From contig JAJYUT010000003.1 of assembly GCA_021792365.1 (NCBI GenBank), forward strand, positions 62,001 through 126,000: DNA of 64,000 nt, written 5' to 3'. This stretch comes from Pseudomonadota bacterium (GTDB lineage Bacteria > Pseudomonadota > Alphaproteobacteria > Dongiales > Dongiaceae). A program made the position numbers and the translations under genes. Positions 33,915 through 43,408 of the stretch are shown here, in pieces; within the stretch, counting starts at the first letter, position 1, and each line of letters starts with the position of its first letter. The notes below the pieces were generated by a model. That model was not told the origin of the DNA. It worked only from the letters and a program-made list of their open reading frames with translations, and did no database searches.

Positions 33915-34880
33915 CTACGGTTGCGATGTCTCCGCCGATTGCGGAGCCGCCCCTGACGCGTCGGCGGTATTCTTGGATTTGACGAGCAGCTTCAGCGCTT
34001 CGAGGTTCATGGCGGCCCCGTCGTGGTAAGTCGGGCTGCTTTCCAGCGCCTGGGAAAAATACCGCTGAGCGTCCGCGTAGTCGCCCCGCAACATGGCGAC
34101 ATAGCCGACATTATTGAGCGCATCCGCCCGGCCGCTCGTGGCCAGCCCGGCCAGCGCCTCGTCGTAGCGGCCCTGCCAAGCCAGGGCGATCCGCAGGTTC
34201 GACCGGGTAGTGTCGAGCGCCGGATCCTGCGCCATCGCCGTCTCGAACTGGTGGGCGGCCTCGGCGTATCGCTTCTGGAGAAGCAGCGACATGCCGATAT
34301 TGTTGGCGATCACCGCCGGATGCGGACTGGCCGCCAGGCTCTTCTCATAGGCGGCGGCGGATTCGCTCCAGCGCCTGTCCTTGTCGTATGCCCGGCCGAG
34401 CGCCGCCCAGGCGCGCCACAACGACGGATCGGCTTCGAGCGCGCTGTTCAATTGCGTGACAGCCGCGGTCGTATTGCCCATCGCCAGCAGCGCCAGCCCC
34501 ATGCCCTGCCACGCCAGCACGCGGAACGCCTCGTCGGACTGCACCTCCTCGAAACGCGCCAGGGCCTCCTTCGGCCGGTCAAGGCCGAGCAGCACCTCGG
34601 CCATCACGTAGCGCGACCGGGGCAGCGCGGCGGTGTCGGCGGTCAGGCGCGCCAACCGCTGCGAGGCAAGCTGGAAGCGGCGCGCCTCGACATCGGCCTC
34701 CGCCGCAGCCAGGAGCGCGTCCTGGGACTCGGCCGCCGGTCGCACGGCATTCTCGGCCGGGGGCTTCGTCGTGCTGCAGCCTGCCAAGGCGAGCAGGACG
34801 ACCGCGGCCATGCCGAAGCCGCGCGCTATTCCACAGCACGTCTGGACGCGCCGTTTCAGATCTGTCTTCTGCTCAACCAT
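33915..34880 (-). CDS. TPR lipoprotein of the Tad locus
   Basis: A 321-residue protein with a lipoprotein signal (LLALAGC, lipid-modified Cys35) and tandem TPR repeats over most of its length (for example ALLAMGNTTAAVTQLNSALE and LNNVGYVAMLRGDYADAQRY). TPR lipoproteins at the end of tad operons help assemble the outer-membrane secretin or pilus. It is the last gene of the operon, 28 bp after the previous TPR gene. Either of the two could be the functional TadD. Confidence 0.8.
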   Translation of the reverse strand: MVEQKTDLKRRVQTCCGIARGFGMAAVVLLALAGCSTTKPPAENAVRPAAESQDALLAAAEADVEARRFQLASQRLARLTADTAALPRSRYVMAEVLLGLDRPKEALARFEEVQSDEAFRVLAWQGMGLALLAMGNTTAAVTQLNSALEADPSLWRAWAALGRAYDKDRRWSESAAAYEKSLAASPHPAVIANNIGMSLLLQKRYAEAAHQFETAMAQDPALDTTRSNLRIALAWQGRYDEALAGLATSGRADALNNVGYVAMLRGDYADAQRYFSQALESSPTYHDGAAMNLEALKLLVKSKNTADASGAAPQSAETSQP

Positions 34881-34908
34881 GAGTGCCCCCGGGATTCATT
34901 TCATCGAC

Positions 34909-35724
34909 TCAGAACGCGGAGAAATCGTCGATTTCGGCGACGATGGCGAAGGGTGCGGCGCTCGCATCGAGGGGTCTCTCCGCCACCTGCTCGCCTTCGA
35001 GGAGGGCAAACAAGCTGCGGAATGCCGCGAAACGCGGGTCGGCCGGCCCTTCGGCCGCCCTGCTCGTGAAAGCGGGCGGAGAATCGGGCGCGGGCTCCGG
35101 GGCGCCCCTTGTCACCAGCAACTGCACCCCGGGCGCCACCCGCTGCAACTGCCCGACGCGGCGCACCAGCACGACATGCTCCGACAGCCGGACGGTCTGC
35201 TCGGTCACCGCCGCTGGCGGCTCCTGAATAGGCCTCGCCGCCGCCTCGCCGCTCCGGCCGGCCGCGAGCGTGAGATTGGCCGCGACGACCGGCTGGTCGG
35301 TCCCGGTCGCGGCGGCCCGCTCCAGCAAATCGGCTGCGCGGGCGGAATCCCCGCGCATCAGGTAGGAGTAGCCCCAGTTGTTGAGCGCGGTGACGGAATC
35401 GGGATCCGCCAGCAGCGCCTGCTGGTGGTAGCGGTCGGAAAGGTCGTAGCGCTTCAAATGCGCGTAGGTGACGGCGAGCAGGTTGAGCGCCCTGACGTTC
35501 CCGGGCTCGCGGCTGGTGATCTGCGCGAGCTCGTCGACCGCGAGGCCATATTGCCCGGTCGCGACCAGGCCGCGGGCGCGCTCCACCGGGTCGTTGAAGT
35601 CCATGTGCGCGCCGTCGAGCGTCATGATCGGGCGCATCCCTTCGGGCATACCGGCGCAGCCGGAAACCAGCAACGCGCCGGCCAGCAAAGCCAACCCAAG
35701 AAGCTGTCGAGCCATCGATCTCAT
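34909..35724 (-). CDS. tadD: TadD-like TPR lipoprotein
   Basis: A 271-residue lipoprotein (signal LLVSGC, Cys23) with two to three TPR repeats in the first half (LAVDELAQITSREPGNVRAL, YHQQALLADPDSVTALNNWG). The second half is a variable region with HVVLVRRVGQLQRVAPGVQL and an acidic end. This layout fits TadD, the pilotin-like lipoprotein of Flp pilus systems. It follows tadC by 28 bp. Confidence 0.75.
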   Translation of the reverse strand: MRSMARQLLGLALLAGALLVSGCAGMPEGMRPIMTLDGAHMDFNDPVERARGLVATGQYGLAVDELAQITSREPGNVRALNLLAVTYAHLKRYDLSDRYHQQALLADPDSVTALNNWGYSYLMRGDSARAADLLERAAATGTDQPVVAANLTLAAGRSGEAAARPIQEPPAAVTEQTVRLSEHVVLVRRVGQLQRVAPGVQLLVTRGAPEPAPDSPPAFTSRAAEGPADPRFAAFRSLFALLEGEQVAERPLDASAAPFAIVAEIDDFSAF

Positions 35725-35752
35725 CCCGGCCTCCCCAAGCCTGCCCCTCGGT

Positions 35753-36721
35753 CTACTGAGTCAGGATCGCACGATAGATGCGGATCATGAGAGGGAGCAG
35801 GATCACGATCAGCATCGTCGGAAATACGAAGAAGCCCAGCGGCAGCGCCAGCTTCACCGGCAGCGCATGCGCCTTGGTCTCGGCGCGCAGCATGCGCATC
35901 GTGCGCATGTCCTCCGCATAGAGGCGCAGGGCATCCGCGACGCTGGTGCCCAGCTCCTCCGACTGCAGGAGCAGCGTGACCATCGAGCGCACCTCGTCGA
36001 TGCCCATGCGTTCGGCGAGGTTGCGCAGCGCGTCGGCGCGCGTGCGGCCGGCGCGCAGTTCCAGCGCCATCATCGCGAAATTCTCGGCGAGCGCCGGATG
36101 GGCGTGCCCGATCTCCTGTCCCACGCGGGTGATGGAGGCGTCGAGACTGAGGCCGGCCTCCACGCACACCACCATGAGGTCGAGCGCGTCCGGAAAGCCC
36201 TCGCGGTACTGCTGCTGCAGGGACCGGGTGCGCAGGGCGATCCACAGGTCCGGGAGATAGAACGCCACGGCGGCGCCGGCGATGCCCAGCACCGGAACCA
36301 ACTGGTCCGGCAGGCGTGTGGAGAGGACCGGCGCCGCGAACGCGAACAGCGCGACGAACAGCACGGCGAGGCCGATGCGCGTCGCATAGTAGTAGCCGAT
36401 GGCCGACGGCCGGTAATAGCCCGCGCAGACCAGGCGCCGGCGCAGCAGGGAGATCCGGGTCATGTCGGTGGGGACGAACCGCCGTACGATCGGCGAGATG
36501 CGCGCGGCTTCGTCCAGGTAGCTGAGCGATTCGGCCCTAGGCCCCGCCTCCTGCGGCGCGGCGGCGTCGGCCCCCATGCGCCGCCGCACCGTGCTCCCGC
36601 TTACCAGCAGCGCACTCACGCCATAGACCGCGAAACACACGGCCAGGAAAACCAGCGCGAAGAACGCAAGCCGCGTCACGTCGCCGGAACCCAGGCCGAT
36701 CAGGGCGAGCGCGTCGGTCAT
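35753..36721 (-). CDS. tadC: Tad pilus inner-membrane protein TadC
   Basis: A 322-residue type II secretion F-domain protein with an N-terminal membrane segment, a central T2SSF domain (FPDALDLMVVCVEAGLSLDA, ELRAGRTRADALRNLAERMG) and C-terminal membrane segments. With TadB it forms the inner-membrane platform of the Flp pilus, next to the TadA ATPase. It starts 12 bp after tadB. Confidence 0.9.
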   Translation of the reverse strand: MTDALALIGLGSGDVTRLAFFALVFLAVCFAVYGVSALLVSGSTVRRRMGADAAAPQEAGPRAESLSYLDEAARISPIVRRFVPTDMTRISLLRRRLVCAGYYRPSAIGYYYATRIGLAVLFVALFAFAAPVLSTRLPDQLVPVLGIAGAAVAFYLPDLWIALRTRSLQQQYREGFPDALDLMVVCVEAGLSLDASITRVGQEIGHAHPALAENFAMMALELRAGRTRADALRNLAERMGIDEVRSMVTLLLQSEELGTSVADALRLYAEDMRTMRMLRAETKAHALPVKLALPLGFFVFPTMLIVILLPLMIRIYRAILTQ

Positions 36722-36733
36722 TGCCTTGCGTCC

Positions 36734-37699
36734 CTAGACACGGAAGTTCACCATGCGATGCATGACGAACATGCCCAGCACCATCAGGAAGAACCCGAAG
36801 CCGAGGACCGGCCAGAACACCGGATCTTCGTTCACCGCGGCATAGAAGGTCGGCGCGAGGAGGTTGATCACCCCCATCAGCGCGAAGGGCAGGATGGACA
36901 ACAGGATCGCGGAAAAGCGGCCCTCCGCCGAGAGCGCGCGGATCTTCGCGCGCATCTTGCCGCGCTCGCGGATCACCCGCGACAGGCTGCCCAGGATCTC
37001 GGCGAGGTTGCCGCCGACCTCGACCTGGATGGTGACCGCCACCACCAAAAACCGCAGATCCTCGAGCCCGACCCGCCGCGCCATGTTGGACATCGCGGTC
37101 TCCAGGTTGAGGCCGTAGGTCATCTCGTCCACCACGACTCCGAACTCAGTGGCCAGCGGGTCGCGCATCTCGCGGGCGACCATGTTAATCGAGGTCGTCA
37201 CTGGATGGCCTGCCCTGAGGCTGCGCACCATGATATCGATCGCGTCCGGCATCTGCGCCGTCATCGCCTTCCAGCGCTTCCGGCGCTTCAGCATCAGCAC
37301 CAGCAGCGGCAGGATCAGGCCGATGGCCATCGCGCCGAGCGCGGCCAACGGGATCGATTTGTAGAGCATCATCAGGATCGCGGCCACCGCGCCGCCGATC
37401 GCGACCATCAGCAGCAGCACCTGCTGCGGCGAGCGCCGGACGCCGGATTGCGACACCAGCAGCAGGAACCATTCGTACGGATTCCGCGCATGATCGCTGG
37501 CCGGCAGCGGCCGCTCGCGCTGCAGCCGCACCAGGACGTCCTCCCGCTTGTCGCCGCCGACCAGCATGCGCAGGCGCCGGTTGGGCGAGGCGGCAGCGCC
37601 GCCGCCCGGCCCCGCCAGCAGGTAGAACAGCCCTTCCACCAGCAGCAGCACGCTGAGGAAGATGGCGCCGTAGAAGAGGTATGTCAGGTAGACCGGCAT
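36734..37699 (-). CDS. tadB: Tad pilus inner-membrane protein TadB
   Basis: A 321-residue T2SSF-domain protein. It has an N-terminal membrane segment, two central ones (residues about 75-125), and the F-domain pattern MPDAIDIMVRSLRAGHPVTT, LGSLSRVIRERGKMRAKIRA, with further membrane segments at the C-terminus. It partners TadC. It follows tadA by 8 bp. Confidence 0.9.
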   Translation of the reverse strand: MPVYLTYLFYGAIFLSVLLLVEGLFYLLAGPGGGAAASPNRRLRMLVGGDKREDVLVRLQRERPLPASDHARNPYEWFLLLVSQSGVRRSPQQVLLLMVAIGGAVAAILMMLYKSIPLAALGAMAIGLILPLLVLMLKRRKRWKAMTAQMPDAIDIMVRSLRAGHPVTTSINMVAREMRDPLATEFGVVVDEMTYGLNLETAMSNMARRVGLEDLRFLVVAVTIQVEVGGNLAEILGSLSRVIRERGKMRAKIRALSAEGRFSAILLSILPFALMGVINLLAPTFYAAVNEDPVFWPVLGFGFFLMVLGMFVMHRMVNFRV

Positions 37700-37707
37700 G
37701 CGCGCTC

Positions 37708-39102
37708 CTAGCCGAGGATCCGGTCGGGCTCAAAGGCCCGGGGCGGCAGGTCGATGGCGCGGGCCTGGAACTCGGCCATGAAGCGCGGGCGGATGCCGGT
37801 GGCGCGGAACTCGCCATGCACCGTCCCGTCGGCATCGGTGCGCTTGCGCACGAAGCGGAAGATCTCCTGGAGCTGGACGACCTCGCCCTCCATGCCGGTG
37901 ATCTCTGTCACGCTGGTCAGCTTGCGGCGGCCGTCGCTGAGACGCTGGAGCTGGAGGACGACGTGCAGCGCAGAGGCGATCTGGTTGCGCATGGAGCGCG
38001 GCGAGAGGTCGAGGTCGGCCATGCCGATCATCTGCTCCAGGCGGCTCAGCGCGTCGCGCGGCGTGTTGGCGTGCACCGTGGTCATCGAGCCCTCGTGGCC
38101 GGTGTTCATCGCCTGCAGCATGTCGAATGCCTCGCCGCCGCGCACCTCGCCCACGATGATCCGGTCCGGGCGCATGCGCAGCGCATTCTTCACCAGCTCG
38201 CGCTGGCGGATCTCGCCGCGACCCTCGACATTCGGCGGCCGCGTCTCCATCCGCGCCACATGGATCTGCTGGAGCTGCAGCTCCGCCGCGTCCTCGATGG
38301 TGATGATGCGTTCGCGGCCGTCGATGTAACGAGAAAGAGCGTTCAGCATCGTGGTCTTGCCGGAGCCGGTGCCGCCGGAGATCAGCACGTTGAGCTTGCA
38401 CTGCACGACGCCGCGCAGGATGGAACTGATCTCCTCGGTGATGGAGCCGTTCGCCACCAGGCTGTCGAGCGTGTAGGGACGCGCCGCGAACTTGCGGATC
38501 GAGACCAGCGGGCCGTCGATGGCGACCGGCGCGATCGCGACGTTGACGCGCGAGCCGTCCGCCAGGCGCGCATCCATCATCGGGCTGGATTCGTCCACCC
38601 GCCGACCGACCGCCGACACGATCTTGTTGATGATGCGCAGCAGGTGCCGCTCGTCCTGGAAGATGACCGGCGTCAGCTCCAGCCGGCCCTGCCGCTCCAC
38701 GAACACCTGGCGGTGGGTGTTGACCAATATATCGTTGATGGTCGGGTCCTTGAGCAGCGGCTCGAGCGGGCCCAGCCCGATCATCTCGTCGATCACGTCG
38801 TCGGTGATCTGCGCCTGTTCGCGCTGGTTGAGCTGCACGCGCTCGGCCTTCAGCAGCCGCGTGATGATGCCGGCGGTCTGCTCGCGGAACGCCTCGGGCG
38901 GCAGCTTCTCGATCGCGGCGAGGTTCATCTCCTCCAGCAGCTTCTGGTGCAGGCGGACCTTGACATCGGTGTAGACGCGGTTGGCGGCATCCATGTCCGG
39001 CAGCCCGGGATCCGCCAGCGCGGCGGCCACCGAGTCGGTGCGCGGCGGCGGCGCCGGATCCTTGCCATTGCCGCCCGTCAGCTTGGTGAACCGGCTCAGC
39101 AT
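37708..39102 (-). CDS. tadA: Tad pilus assembly ATPase TadA/CpaF
   Basis: A 464-residue secretion ATPase. Walker A is [12 protein letters not shown] (residues 241-252), followed by the Asp box [12 protein letters not shown], the Walker B region [15 protein letters not shown] and the His box [12 protein letters not shown]. It powers pilin assembly in the cytoplasm under TadB/TadC. ATG 39102 has AGGAACG upstream; an in-frame extension to 39156 has no such site. It is also called CpaF in Caulobacter. Confidence 0.95.
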   Translation of the reverse strand: MLSRFTKLTGGNGKDPAPPPRTDSVAAALADPGLPDMDAANRVYTDVKVRLHQKLLEEMNLAAIEKLPPEAFREQTAGIITRLLKAERVQLNQREQAQITDDVIDEMIGLGPLEPLLKDPTINDILVNTHRQVFVERQGRLELTPVIFQDERHLLRIINKIVSAVGRRVDESSPMMDARLADGSRVNVAIAPVAIDGPLVSIRKFAARPYTLDSLVANGSITEEISSILRGVVQCKLNVLISGGTGSGKTTMLNALSRYIDGRERIITIEDAAELQLQQIHVARMETRPPNVEGRGEIRQRELVKNALRMRPDRIIVGEVRGGEAFDMLQAMNTGHEGSMTTVHANTPRDALSRLEQMIGMADLDLSPRSMRNQIASALHVVLQLQRLSDGRRKLTSVTEITGMEGEVVQLQEIFRFVRKRTDADGTVHGEFRATGIRPRFMAEFQARAIDLPPRAFEPDRILG

Positions 39103-39139
39103 CGCGTTCCTGCCTCTCTCTCGGTCATGCACCGCATCG

Positions 39140-40306
39140 TCACGCGCCCGCCCCACCGGCGGCCCCGCGCGCCATCTTGGCGATCTGCTTCTCCGTCCTG
39201 GTGCCGGAACGGAACTTGGCGGCCGGCATGCCGTGATTGGCCGCGGCGGAGAACAGGCGGTAGTCGCTGGTGATGAAGTGGTCGATCTTGTGCCCCAGGG
39301 CCTTTTCCACCTCGCGCACCTTGAGGCCGGAGCGGAACCAGGAGCGGCGGTAGCGGTTCAGCACCACCGAAACCGGCGTGCCGGCCGCGCTTGAACGCTT
39401 GAGCTGGTCGAGGAACAGGTGGGCCTGCTTGGCCGCGACGACGGTGAGCTGCAGGACCAGGAGCACCCGGTTCGAGCCGGCGAGGATGTCCGCATACCAG
39501 TGGGTCCAGCCAAGCGGCAGGTCCACCACCACACAATCATAGCTCTCGCAGGCCAGCGCCATGAGATGGCCGACCACGTCGCCCGGCACCGAATCCGGGT
39601 TGATGCTCCCGTTGGGCGCGGCGATCAGGTCGAAGCCGGCCGGGTGCCGCGTCGTCATGGCGGCCAGCAGCTTGGAATCCAGCCGGTGCGGCGAGCGCAC
39701 GATCTCCCCGATGTCGAGTAGCGGTTCGGCGTCGAGATGAAGCCAGGCGGAGCCGCCCTGGAAATCGAGGTCGACCAGGCACACCCGGTGCCGTGGCTGG
39801 CCGCGCCGCGTGCGCGACAATTCGAAGGCCGTCTCGATCGCCAGCGAGGTCGCGCCCATGCCGCCGGAACGTCGCACGAAGCTCATTACTTGGCAGGCGG
39901 TCTGCGAAGCTCCGGACTCGCCGCGCAGGCGCGCCCGCACCGCGCGCAGCACCGCGAGCACGTCCTCCTGCACGATCGGCTGCGGCACGTAATCCGCGAC
40001 GCCGAGGCGGATCAGCCGCCGCATGGCGTCCACGCTCGCCGGAGCCGCCGAGGTGACGATCACGGTGGGTCGCGCCTCCCCCGCCAGCAGGCGCTCCAGC
40101 GCGGCCATGTCGGCGCGGCTGTTGAGGTCGACATCGACGATCAGCACGTCCTGCGGGCTCAGCCGGTCCGGCGCGTGGTCCGCGAGGCGCCCGCGCACGA
40201 TCCCGATCTCGTAGCTGGACGCGCCGGCGAACGCCGTCCGCAAGTCATGCTCTGCCTCGGCGGATTGAACGATGGCTCGAACCCTGGTCTCGGTCACTGC
40301 GTTCAC
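39140..40306 (-). CDS. tadZ: Tad pilus localisation protein TadZ/CpaE
   Basis: A 388-residue protein with an N-terminal receiver-like domain (DVLIVDVDLNSRADMAALE, YVPQPI) and a C-terminal MinD/ParA-like ATPase domain. The deviant Walker A reads RRSGGMGATSLA, with Ser where the signature Lys is expected. VCLVDLDFQGGSAWLHLD and DCVVVDLPLGW complete the fold. TadZ proteins place the Tad machine at the cell pole. Confidence 0.9.
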   Translation of the reverse strand: MNAVTETRVRAIVQSAEAEHDLRTAFAGASSYEIGIVRGRLADHAPDRLSPQDVLIVDVDLNSRADMAALERLLAGEARPTVIVTSAAPASVDAMRRLIRLGVADYVPQPIVQEDVLAVLRAVRARLRGESGASQTACQVMSFVRRSGGMGATSLAIETAFELSRTRRGQPRHRVCLVDLDFQGGSAWLHLDAEPLLDIGEIVRSPHRLDSKLLAAMTTRHPAGFDLIAAPNGSINPDSVPGDVVGHLMALACESYDCVVVDLPLGWTHWYADILAGSNRVLLVLQLTVVAAKQAHLFLDQLKRSSAAGTPVSVVLNRYRRSWFRSGLKVREVEKALGHKIDHFITSDYRLFSAAANHGMPAAKFRSGTRTEKQIAKMARGAAGGAGA

Positions 40307-40328
40307 GCTTATTCTTCCCTGGTCGTCT

Positions 40329-41006
40329 TCATTCCGGCGCTGCGCCGCTCAAATCCTCGCCCGTCATCGTCACCTTGAAGTCGGGCATCGCGATCTCTTC
40401 GAATCCCATCAGCGAGGCCAGGGCGAAGAACTCGAAGGTCAGCCCCGTCAATTGCAGCGTGATGGTCGGCACCGGCCCGCCCGGCCGGCCGGAGAAGCCC
40501 ATGCCGGTATGGGCATAGGTGACGATGACGTCGGCATCCGGGTCGGTCGCGATCCGCCGGTGCAGGTTGCACATGCCCTGCTCGGGGCCGGTGGCGGTGT
40601 CATCGCAGGTCGTCCTGCAGGATGCAGCTCCCGGTTCCTGTCCGAACACCAGGCAATTCATGGCGTCCCCGTCGTATTCGAGGTCATCGACCGCGTCCGT
40701 GCCGACACTGACGCAGGTGCCACTGCCACTGCTGCTGCACTCGACCGCGTAGTCCGTCTGCCAGACGCCGCCCGGCGAGCCGCCGTCGTCCGTGAGGGTC
40801 GGAAGGCCGGCCCAGACCGGATTCGACACCGCGGCGAGGCGCGCGCCGACCTGCGCGGCCTTGGCGGCGCTGTTGTACTGCCAGAACAGGAAACCGAACT
40901 CGACGATGCCGAAGGTGAGCGTGAAGAACAGCACGGCCACGATCGTGAACTCGATCGTGGTGGTGCCGCGCTCGTCGCGCAGGAGGGTGGGGAGGCGGCG
41001 CATCAT
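40329..41006 (-). CDS. TadE/TadF-like pseudopilin
   Basis: A 225-residue protein with a short basic N-terminus and the TadE-like segment DERGTTTIEFTIVAVLFFTL, i.e. a prepilin-like hydrophobic helix with Glu after the first residues. The rest is an exported domain with several Cys (CSSSGSGTC, CRTTCDD, MCNLHRR) that may form disulfides. Its start overlaps the tadE stop. It is probably a minor pseudopilin (TadF-like). Confidence 0.82.
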   Translation of the reverse strand: MMRRLPTLLRDERGTTTIEFTIVAVLFFTLTFGIVEFGFLFWQYNSAAKAAQVGARLAAVSNPVWAGLPTLTDDGGSPGGVWQTDYAVECSSSGSGTCVSVGTDAVDDLEYDGDAMNCLVFGQEPGAASCRTTCDDTATGPEQGMCNLHRRIATDPDADVIVTYAHTGMGFSGRPGGPVPTITLQLTGLTFEFFALASLMGFEEIAMPDFKVTMTGEDLSGAAPE

Positions 41007-41521
41007 CCCCCTGCCTCCTCGGGCTCAATGATGTTTCCGGCATTGTCGATGACGCGCTGCTCATGCGACGCGTTGACCGAGATCGCCGGCACGCCGAGCG
41101 CGGAAAGCAGCCCGGCATCGGCGTAGTCGAAGGTCGTCGTCACCTGGACGACATAGATCGTGGCAGGCCCCCGGTAGGTCCCCGCATTCGCGACGGGTGT
41201 GACGACGAAGTTGACGTCGCCCGCCTCCCAGCCGTCGACGCGCGGGTCGCCGGTGCCGTCCGTCGTGCCGGTCACGGCGAGGTTCCTGGCGTTGCTCTGG
41301 GCGGTGGCGTCATAGGGGTCGAGGCGCGCGATGTAGCGGCCGGCGTCGCGCAGGCCTTCCACCACGAGCTGGTACTGGTAGAGGAAGCGGCCGAACTCCG
41401 CCACGCCGAAGGAGAGCGAGATCAGGAACGGCGCCAGCAGGCTGAACTCGACCAGCGCCGCGCCGGCCTGGCACAGCGACAGCCGCTGCGGGAGCCGCCT
41501 ATATGCGCCGCGCCGCGTCAT
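41003..41521 (-). CDS. tadE: TadE-like pseudopilin
   Basis: A 172-residue minor pilin-like protein. The N-terminus has AGAALVEFSLLAPFLISLSF, the TadE signature. The remainder is a small periplasmic domain. It overlaps the TadG-like gene by 4 bp and the next pseudopilin by 4 bp. Such proteins need the prepilin peptidase TadV, which is not encoded in this window. Confidence 0.85.
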   Translation of the reverse strand: MTRRGAYRRLPQRLSLCQAGAALVEFSLLAPFLISLSFGVAEFGRFLYQYQLVVEGLRDAGRYIARLDPYDATAQSNARNLAVTGTTDGTGDPRVDGWEAGDVNFVVTPVANAGTYRGPATIYVVQVTTTFDYADAGLLSALGVPAISVNASHEQRVIDNAGNIIEPEEAGG

Positions 41522-43050
41522 CGGTAGAGCTGCACGATGTCGTGGACGACGGCGTTGGCGGTGCCCGGCTTCACGATGTCCACCATCTCGACATAGAGCG
41601 TGCTATCCTCGTCTGTGTGTCCGGTGCCGGGCAGCTTGGTCATCGGCTCGGTGATGAACATCTTGACGAAGGTGAGCGCCGGGACCGTGCCGCCGGAACC
41701 GCCCGTCAGGCCAAGCTCAATGCAGTTCAGAACCGCAGCATAGATGATGCGCCGGTCGACCTCGTCGCTGACATCGGTCGTGTTGCATCGCGGGTTGCCG
41801 TTCTCCCACGCGGTGTTCGGGATTTCCTCGTTGTCGATCTCCCAGCGATAGACGTCGTAGCGGGTCGGCAGGTTGTCGTTGTCCCAGCCTGTCGTATTGC
41901 CATCCGCGGCGGCGTCATACACGCCGTCTTGGTTGCCGTGGTTGGTGTCCCAATACTTTTCGAAGTCGGGCTCCCCGTCGTCGTCGCCGTCCCAGTCGCC
42001 GTTGCCCAGCCGGGTGCCTTCGTGGTCGATGTAGCTGTCCCGCGGAAGGGGGAGCGGGTTTGGCGCCGTCAGCGGATCGTTATCAGGGGCCGAATTGCAG
42101 GCGCCGCCGCCGGTCAGGTAACCCTTCGTGACGTTGACGGAGGGGCGGTACTCGGCGCTGTTCTTCCAGTTTCCCGGCAGGCCGTTGGCATAAAGGTCGA
42201 ACCGGACGTTGATCGCCTTGTGCACCGAGTTGGTGCTGCCTGTCTTGGTCTCGACGCCGTCCTGCCGGTAGCAGGTGCCGGGATCGACGGCGGCGAGGGA
42301 TTCACCCAGGGCCTTCGCGCCGGGCCCGGTATTCGATTCGAGGAAGCCGAAATTGCCGGGGACGTAGGAGGCGCCGGCTCCCGACTTCTTGAGGGCGATG
42401 ATCCGCCGCTTGCCCTCCGTGGTGGAGAACTGCTCGGTGAAATAACCGAGGGAGGGGTTGGTGCTCTCGAACGGATTGCACATGAACAGCGGCGTGAACT
42501 TGCAAACCGCCGCGGTGAAGCCGGCGACGGCGACCGCGCCCCCCTTCACCGTGTCGCCGCTGCCGAGGACGGTGGCGAACGTCATGTTGATCGAGCGCGT
42601 GTTGTCTCCTATGTCGCCCCCCTCTTCCAGAAGGCGCACCTCGACGAACCGCGCCTCGGCGGGATCGTCGGCCACGTGGTCCGCGGTGATCTCATCCGCG
42701 TCGCTGGCGGGCAGGCTGTCCAGGAAGCGCGCGCTGTAACCAGTGATCGGAGTCCCGCTATCCCCGAAGGTTTCGAAGTTCCGCACCAGGTTGTCCATGG
42801 CCGCGGTCGCGCGCTCGGTGGAATCCGCATTGCCGTCCAGTTCCGCCGCGCCGGCAAGGGCGAGGGCGTCGGCGGCGGATTGCATCTCCGTGTCCAGGGT
42901 GAAGAGGCGGCTGCCGTCGATGACGAGCGCCGCGAACCCCATGAACACGGTCAGCGCGACCGAGACATAGACCAGCGCGGCGCCGCCCTCGTCGCGCGCA
43001 AGGCGCCGGAACAACCCTGGCATCCGCATTCTTCCTGTCGAGATCCTCAT
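41518..43050 (-). CDS. TadG-like Flp pilus assembly protein
   Basis: A 510-residue protein opening with the TadG-like segment RDEGGAALVYVSVALTVFMG, a membrane anchor with a Gly-Gly prepilin-like start, followed by a large exported domain. This domain lacks a clear von Willebrand MIDAS motif. It is unusually Asp/Asn-rich between residues 345 and 400 (GNGDWDGDDDGEPDFEKYWD), which could bind calcium. GGAGTC lies before ATG 43050. It may link the pilus to the envelope, as suggested for TadG. Sequence outside the anchor is variable in this family. Confidence 0.75.
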   Translation of the reverse strand: MRISTGRMRMPGLFRRLARDEGGAALVYVSVALTVFMGFAALVIDGSRLFTLDTEMQSAADALALAGAAELDGNADSTERATAAMDNLVRNFETFGDSGTPITGYSARFLDSLPASDADEITADHVADDPAEARFVEVRLLEEGGDIGDNTRSINMTFATVLGSGDTVKGGAVAVAGFTAAVCKFTPLFMCNPFESTNPSLGYFTEQFSTTEGKRRIIALKKSGAGASYVPGNFGFLESNTGPGAKALGESLAAVDPGTCYRQDGVETKTGSTNSVHKAINVRFDLYANGLPGNWKNSAEYRPSVNVTKGYLTGGGACNSAPDNDPLTAPNPLPLPRDSYIDHEGTRLGNGDWDGDDDGEPDFEKYWDTNHGNQDGVYDAAADGNTTGWDNDNLPTRYDVYRWEIDNEEIPNTAWENGNPRCNTTDVSDEVDRRIIYAAVLNCIELGLTGGSGGTVPALTFVKMFITEPMTKLPGTGHTDEDSTLYVEMVDIVKPGTANAVVHDIVQLYR

Positions 43051-43110
43051 GGCCGAGACTCCAAACTCATCCGTCCGATATCCGTCCGGGCTCCGGCCGT
43101 CCGAAGCCCG

Positions 43111-43398
43111 CTACTCCAGCACGTCGCTGGTCCTCAGCTCCTCCGGCGGGATGACCGTGCCCGTGCGATAGCGCTCGATCGCCAGCGCGTCCTTGCGCCC
43201 GTCGAGATCGAAATCCGTGTTCGCCGCGCTCGCCGGCTGCGGGTCGATGATCATGACAGCGTTGTTCTGCGACACCGCGTTGCCATAGCCGGGGAACTGT
43301 GTCCGCGAATCCTGGTAGGCGGTAGGGCCGCACGCCGCCACCGCCACGCCCAGCACCAGCAAGCCGAAGCAAAGACGCGCCTTCAATCCCGTGTTCAT
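43111..43398 (-). CDS. Small Tad-locus lipoprotein
   Basis: A 95-residue lipoprotein: signal LLVLGVAVAAC (Cys23), then a short exported part with NNAVMIIDPQPASAANTDFD and a charged end. It sits between the secretin gene (10 bp) and the TadG-like gene. Position suggests the role filled by CpaD in Caulobacter, i.e. an outer-membrane accessory protein, but it is much shorter than CpaD and homology is not evident. Confidence 0.7.
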   Translation of the reverse strand: MNTGLKARLCFGLLVLGVAVAACGPTAYQDSRTQFPGYGNAVSQNNAVMIIDPQPASAANTDFDLDGRKDALAIERYRTGTVIPPEELRTSDVLE

Positions 43399-43408
43399 CG
43401 TTCCGCCC

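Noticed and set aside
35468-37711. 747-codon plus-strand open frame across tadC and tadB
   Set aside because: It spans two convincing membrane-protein genes on the other strand and reads as His/Gln/Arg-rich noise.
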